From Chloroflexota bacterium (lineage in GTDB: Bacteria > Chloroflexota > Dehalococcoidia > Lucifugimonadales > JACPQL01): DNA of 52,158 bases. The DNA lies in NCBI GenBank assembly GCA_016190445.1, contig JACPQL010000050.1, forward strand, positions 1 to 52,158, given 5' to 3'. The stretch's first letter is position 1; every line of letters begins with the position of its first letter. Below the pieces are notes generated by a model. That model was not told where the DNA came from and did not search any database. It was given only the letters and a program-made list of their open reading frames with translations. The translations under genes were made by a program, and so were the position numbers. Of the stretch, positions 49,253 to 52,158 are shown one piece after another.

Positions 49253-50074
49253 CTAATTTGAAAGGCGCACCAAGTCATCAATCTTCCAGGGGTACGCCGT
49301 CACACCCGCTGCCATCGCAGGCGGCATTCTGACCGTCTTGTGGAACCGAACCAGGTTGTAGTAGGCGAAATGCAGGTTCACGGCGGCTCTGAGGTTTTCC
49401 GCCTTCTTGCTGAATCCATTGGTCAGCCGAGTGAACCGCCGCATGGACATCCGCATGGTCAGGTTGTCACGCTCCACGTAGGACGTGGATGCCAGGGCCA
49501 TGTCTGGCTTGCCTTGAACCCGAATCTTGTCAGTAGAGACTACTTTGGGAGGGCTATACCTACCAGGACCGATGGGTTCAGCTTCATAGGTTTTTACAAT
49601 CTGGGCGTAGTCCACATCTGCCCCGAATCCCGCTTCCACAGCTTCAATATAGGCCCGAAGGGCATCCGAGCTAAGCTGGATGCGGTTCTCTAGCCTGGAT
49701 GCCAGGTCAGTGATGAAGGCGTGGGCATTGGCAGCGTCGCGCTTGCCAACCCTGAACGCAGGCACCACCTTGGAATCGGCGTCTATCGCAACCCACGTGT
49801 AGAAGTCACCCACTTCGGCGGGGTTCTCGGTGTCCAGAACGTGACGTTGCTTCTTCCCCACGTAGCACCAAACTTCATCAACTTCTATTCGCTTGCAGCG
49901 CAGCCCTCGCATCGTGTGGTCCAGGACTTCCCCGCATGTCTCGCCGACCTGAACCATGAGCCGCATGATGGTGTCTCTGTGGACGCCCGTCATGCGCTCG
50001 GTGGAGCGGATACTGGAACCTTCCACCAGCGCCCGAATCACCGCCACCTGCTTGTCCGCCTTCAACTTGTTCAT
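49253..50074 (-). CDS. IS1-family transposase
   Basis: 273 residues, one continuous frame without the InsA/InsB frameshift of classical IS1. The N-terminal helix-turn-helix reads AVIRALVEGSSIRSTERMTGV. The DDE catalytic residues appear in EVDEVWCYVG, WVAIDADSKVVPAF and SYVERDNLTMRMSMRRFTRL, and the family end HFAYYNLVRFHKT is present. I chose ATG 50074 (GGGAAGG upstream); the frame is open to 50410 but that part covers the promoter region. The stop TAG lies inside the terminal repeat. Confidence 0.92.
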   Translation of the reverse strand: MNKLKADKQVAVIRALVEGSSIRSTERMTGVHRDTIMRLMVQVGETCGEVLDHTMRGLRCKRIEVDEVWCYVGKKQRHVLDTENPAEVGDFYTWVAIDADSKVVPAFRVGKRDAANAHAFITDLASRLENRIQLSSDALRAYIEAVEAGFGADVDYAQIVKTYEAEPIGPGRYSPPKVVSTDKIRVQGKPDMALASTSYVERDNLTMRMSMRRFTRLTNGFSKKAENLRAAVNLHFAYYNLVRFHKTVRMPPAMAAGVTAYPWKIDDLVRLSN

Positions 50075-50109
50075 GATGCCGCCTTCCCAGTCGTGGTACA
50101 ATGAAGGTG

Positions 50110-50134
50110 TGGAGCGGCGGGGAGTTGAACCCCG
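50110..50134 (-). other. tmRNA/tRNA 3'-end-like segment in the transposase leader
   Basis: Minus strand: a T-arm CGGGG-TTCAACT-CCCCG followed by CCGCTCCA, close to the 3' end of tmRNA (E. coli ends in TTCAACTCCCGCCAGCTCCACCA-like sequence). No tmRNA body or 5' half is found. It could be an old attachment-site remnant or a tRNA mimic in the mRNA leader. Confidence 0.45.
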
Positions 50135-50184
50135 TGGTGCCGGATGTAAAGCCCTGGCCCAGAACCCATTTCCCGCCCCATGCT

Positions 50185-50214
50185 GGCCCCAAGGTGATTG
50201 CCCACCTTGGGGCC
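50185..50214. repeat. Strong hairpin in the transposase leader
   Basis: GGCCCCAAGGTG (50185-50196) and CACCTTGGGGCC (50203-50214) form a perfect 12-bp stem with a 6-base loop. No T run on either strand, so a simple intrinsic terminator is unlikely; it lies in the first 40 bases of the predicted transposase mRNA. Confidence 0.7.
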
Positions 50215-50228
50215 TTCTGCTGTCTGAG

Positions 50229-50257
50229 ATTATACGTGCCCGCCTACGTACTGTCAA
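50229..50257 (-). promoter_or_regulatory. Transposase promoter, consensus-perfect
   Basis: Minus strand: TTGACA (50252-50257), a 17-bp spacer, TATAAT (50229-50234), an exact sigma-70 consensus. Start near 50222, so the leader is about 150 bases. Confidence 0.85.
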
Positions 50258-50336
50258 TAGGTGCGCGGGCACGTATTGACGCGGGTTGCACGAAAGTGTA
50301 TCGTGAGACTTACGGCAGATACCAGGGGGCACGTAT
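50232..50336. promoter_or_regulatory. GGGCACGTAT repeats (possible operator set)
   Basis: The 10-mer occurs inverted at 50232-50241 (overlapping the transposase -10), and directly at 50267-50276 (running into the cargo -35) and about 50327-50336 (overlapping the cargo ATG). The first two form an 11-bp inverted repeat, 50233-50243 with 50265-50275. Confidence 0.6.
50276..50304 (+). promoter_or_regulatory. Promoter of the P63C cargo operon
   Basis: TTGACG (50276-50281), a 17-bp spacer, TATCGT (50299-50304); start near 50311, 24 bp before the ATG. Confidence 0.65.
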
Positions 50337-51483
50337 GAGCGATGCGGTGACCGAACATGCCAAAGCGTTGGCGCAACTGGGAGCTTCCAAGGGGGGCAAA
50401 GCGCGGGCATCTGTCCTGAGTCCTGAGCAGCGTAAGGAAAGCGCCCGCAATGCTGTTCTGGCGAGGTGGCAGAAGGCGGGGAAACCTACGCCCGTTCCAT
50501 CTGAGGTCGTTGAAGACGAATCAGGCGGTCGCGGTGACCAATTTCTTCCTGAAGGCACTTTGACGCTGGAGATGCCTCGTGCTCTTTTCTCTGGAGTGCT
50601 TTCGATTGGTGGCCTCGAAATCCCGTGCCATGTCCTGAATGACAGAAGGCGCGTACTTCACCAGCGGGCGATGGTGCGGTCGCTGGGGATGGCACGCGGG
50701 GGCAGTAGCCGAGGTGGCGGTGACAGGTTGAAGTATTTCGTGGCGCAGAAGACTTTGGCTCCATTTGTCTCGAACCATCTCCGACAGGTGACCGAAGAGC
50801 CGATCATCTTCAAGACGCAACGCGGGATGTCTGCCTACGGATATGAAGCCGAGGTTCTAGCGGACATCTGCGAAGCCGTCTTGGCGGCTAGGCAAGCAGA
50901 CGTTCTAGGGGAGCAGCAGTTCCACATCGCCGAACAGTGCGTGATCCTCATGCGTGGTTTCGCCAGGGTTGGTATTCAAGCACTGGTGGATGAAGCTACA
51001 GGCTATGAGAAGGTTAAGAAGAAGCAGGAACTCCAGATCAAGCTACAAGCCTTCATTGCAGAGGAAATGCAGGATTGGGCTAGGATGTTCCCAGAGGAGT
51101 TCTGGTTTGAATTGGCAAGGATTGAATCCGTCCACTACTCGGCCCATTCTAGGCCGTTGCGTTGGGGAAAGTACGTGATGATGTTCGTCTATGACGCCAT
51201 TGACGCAGACGTTGGAAGGGAATTGCGGAAAAGGAATCCGAACCCCCACTTCCTTCAGAACCATCACCAGTGGCTGAAGAAGTTCGGCAGAGACAAGGTG
51301 AACACCCAGATAGAGAAGGTCATAACGATCATGAAGCTTTGTCGGGATATGCCAGACTTCAAGGCGAAATTCGCTCACGTTTTCAAAAAGACCCCACTTC
51401 AGATGTCATTCGCAGATATTGATTGGGGCCTTCCGATCTCTACGCCAAAGCAGAAAGCAAAGGCAACGGGCACCAATGGCTGA
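50335..51483 (+). CDS. P63C-domain protein (transposon cargo)
   Basis: 382 residues, ATG with AGGGGG upstream. The first 50 residues (ALAQLGASKGGKARASVLSP then EQRKESARNAVLARWQK) form a small basic helical segment often seen at the front of DNA-binding or phage-type proteins. Next comes GVLSIGGLEIPCHVLNDRRRVLHQRAMVRSLG and the P63C core: AEQCVILMRGFARVGIQALVDEATGYE, FIAEEMQDWARMFPEEFWFELARI, GKYVMMFVYDAIDADVGREL, KRNPNPHFLQNHHQWLKKFG. P63C proteins are known from phages and mobile DNA but have no firm function. It overlaps the next gene by 8 bp and starts a three-gene operon. Autoregulation through the promoter repeats is a guess. Confidence 0.85.
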   Translation: MSDAVTEHAKALAQLGASKGGKARASVLSPEQRKESARNAVLARWQKAGKPTPVPSEVVEDESGGRGDQFLPEGTLTLEMPRALFSGVLSIGGLEIPCHVLNDRRRVLHQRAMVRSLGMARGGSSRGGGDRLKYFVAQKTLAPFVSNHLRQVTEEPIIFKTQRGMSAYGYEAEVLADICEAVLAARQADVLGEQQFHIAEQCVILMRGFARVGIQALVDEATGYEKVKKKQELQIKLQAFIAEEMQDWARMFPEEFWFELARIESVHYSAHSRPLRWGKYVMMFVYDAIDADVGRELRKRNPNPHFLQNHHQWLKKFGRDKVNTQIEKVITIMKLCRDMPDFKAKFAHVFKKTPLQMSFADIDWGLPISTPKQKAKATGTNG

Positions 51484-51778
51484 AGTGTGCAAGAAGGCTC
51501 TCCAAGAGGCTATACGCAACCTTCATGGCTGCGATTCAACCTGGATTGAAGCCGTCCCCGTCCGCGAGAGCTTCCAAGGTCAAGCGGTCTGGGACGGCGT
51601 TGTCCAGGTCTTTGAGATTCACGGGCACCCCACAGCCAAGTGGTGCTATGCTTGGTCACACGCCACAACGGGCAAGAAGCGGCGCTTCGTGGCTGTGCTG
51701 CATCAGGGGCCTGTGGACTCACCGGAGAAGGCGGTGAGGGCTGCTATCGTCCAACAGGGAATATCAGCCAATGATTGA
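51476..51778 (+). CDS. Uncharacterised small cargo protein 1
   Basis: 100 residues, not recognised. It starts inside the P63C gene end and overlaps the next gene by 8 bp. The body looks like an antiparallel beta domain (STWIEAVPVRESFQGQAVW, VVQVFEIHGHPTAKWCYAWS, KKRRFVAVLHQGPVDSPEKA) followed by a helix. No signal peptide. Tight overlap suggests that it works with the P63C protein. Confidence 0.6.
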   Translation: MAEVCKKALQEAIRNLHGCDSTWIEAVPVRESFQGQAVWDGVVQVFEIHGHPTAKWCYAWSHATTGKKRRFVAVLHQGPVDSPEKAVRAAIVQQGISAND

Positions 51779-51953
51779 GGGCTGGACAAGCGCCGATGGA
51801 AGACGGAAGGCATTTCTGGCGCATACCTATGCCTACGACGATGACCCCGACCAAGCCTACGTGGTATCAACCGAGGACTTCGACGGAAAAACACTACATT
51901 CCACATACTCGGCTCCTTCTCAACTAGAGACGGGGCCGCCCAAGCACTCATAG
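51771..51953 (+). CDS. Uncharacterised small cargo protein 2
   Basis: 60 residues, not recognised. ATG overlaps the previous stop; ends 38 bp before the right inverted repeat. Acidic middle (YAYDDDPDQAYVVSTEDFDG). It could be a small partner or a remnant gene; confidence rests on the overlap and the element's compact layout. Confidence 0.45.
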   Translation: MIEGWTSADGRRKAFLAHTYAYDDDPDQAYVVSTEDFDGKTLHSTYSAPSQLETGPPKHS

Positions 51954-52008
51954 ACCTTGGATTCAGCTACGTCGGCCCAACAAGCCCCATGTCAAATTAG
52001 GACACTAC

Positions 52009-52018
52009 CGGCTTGGGG
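52009..52018 (+). repeat. Target-site duplication, right
   Basis: CGGCTTGGGG, identical to 49235-49244. The match continues for GTAGTGT because the neighbouring repeat happens to begin like the IS end. Confidence 0.85.
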
Positions 52019-52158
52019 GTAGTGTATCAGGTAGGTTCTCGTCATTCCGGCGAAGGCCGGAATCCATCAGGGCATCTCAACCGCGGCCGTACCTGGACAC
52101 CGGCCTCCGCCGGTGTGACGGGTAGAGCCCCCATCACCTGACACAGCAAACTGATACA
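52019..52158. repeat. MITE-like palindromic element, cut by window end
   Basis: Two 27-base arms in inverted orientation (52040-52066 and 52094-52120) share the outline CGTCA..CCGGCG.AGGCCGG..TCCA. Each arm folds on itself, and the differing bases are compensated within each arm (TT/AA against CA/TG). The outer ends TGTATCAG (52024) and CTGATACA (52151-52158) are also inverted. No gene is visible. Confidence 0.6.

Larger units (their letters stand above)
49245..52008. mobile_element. IS1-family insertion element with P63C cargo operon
   Basis: 2764 bp bounded by perfect 17-bp inverted repeats: GTAGTGTCCTAATTTGA (49245-49261) and TCAAATTAGGACACTAC (51992-52008), inside a 10-bp target duplication. 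It holds a minus-strand transposase, a 260-bp regulatory gap, and three overlapping plus-strand genes (P63C-domain protein and two small proteins). Ordinary IS1-type elements carry only the transposase. Intact ends and genes suggest a recent insertion. Confidence 0.9.

Noticed and set aside
50110-50134. Complete tmRNA gene in the IS element
   Set aside because: Only the T-arm and acceptor 3' strand match; no 5' half or tag frame is found.
50075-50410. 112-residue N-terminal extension of the transposase
   Set aside because: It covers the divergent promoters and leader hairpin; the helix-turn-helix begins at 50074.

Overview
This 52 kb window is GC-rich bacterial chromosome. No 16S rRNA gene is present, so the placement is inferred. 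An HspR/HAIR-controlled dnaK-grpE operon, a selenoprotein SelD, a hopanoid cluster, a lipoprotein with a long Thr/Pro linker and zinc-type S14/S4 proteins together fit Chloroflexota, probably a Dehalococcoidia-like lineage.

Layout. (1) 1-2.7 kb: a cysteine synthase, selD whose reading frame runs through an in-frame UGA (selenocysteine) with a SECIS-like hairpin behind it, and a JAMM metallopeptidase of the Mec type. (2) 2.7-6.2 kb: the hspR-grpE-dnaK heat-shock operon (minus strand) and a divergent small zinc-ribbon gene; one 21-bp HAIR palindrome carries the -35 boxes of both divergent promoters. (3) 6.2-8.2 kb: a CoA-acylating semialdehyde dehydrogenase and a ferritin-like protein. (4) 8.4-29.3 kb: a continuous str-S10-spc-alpha ribosomal supercluster without tuf. 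It starts with a strong promoter followed by a terminator-like hairpin and runs from rpsL to rpsI with secY, adk, map, infA, rpoA and truA embedded. Several of its proteins (S17, L5, S5, L13, RpoA) carry low-complexity tails. (5) 29.4-38.7 kb: ribF, tyrS, a class V aminotransferase with serA (serine synthesis), a DUF1015 gene, ligA and pth. (6) 38.7-42.2 kb: a lipoprotein metallopeptidase, a MITE-like element whose ends supply the stop codons of both flanking genes, two small poorly known genes and a truncated response regulator. (7) 42.4-49.2 kb: a minus-strand hopanoid cluster (polyprenyl synthase, hpnH, an unknown small gene, hpnG, hpnA, shc), interrupted twice by dispersed palindromic repeats. 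(8) 49.2-52.0 kb: a complete IS1-family insertion element with 17-bp terminal inverted repeats and a 10-bp target duplication. It carries, besides its transposase, a divergent three-gene cargo operon led by a P63C-domain protein. (9) 52.0-52.16 kb: a MITE-like palindromic repeat cut by the window end.

The most unusual part is the IS1-P63C element. It is a small transposon in which a consensus-perfect transposase promoter faces away from the cargo promoter, a short GGGCACGTAT repeat overlaps both promoters and the cargo start codon, and the transposase leader holds a strong hairpin and a tmRNA-3'-end-like segment. Other notable points are the selenocysteine SelD, the shared HAIR operator, the attenuator-like hairpin before the ribosomal supercluster, and a family of composite dispersed palindromes (five copies) lying at gene ends, one of them next to a gene that has lost its 3' half.
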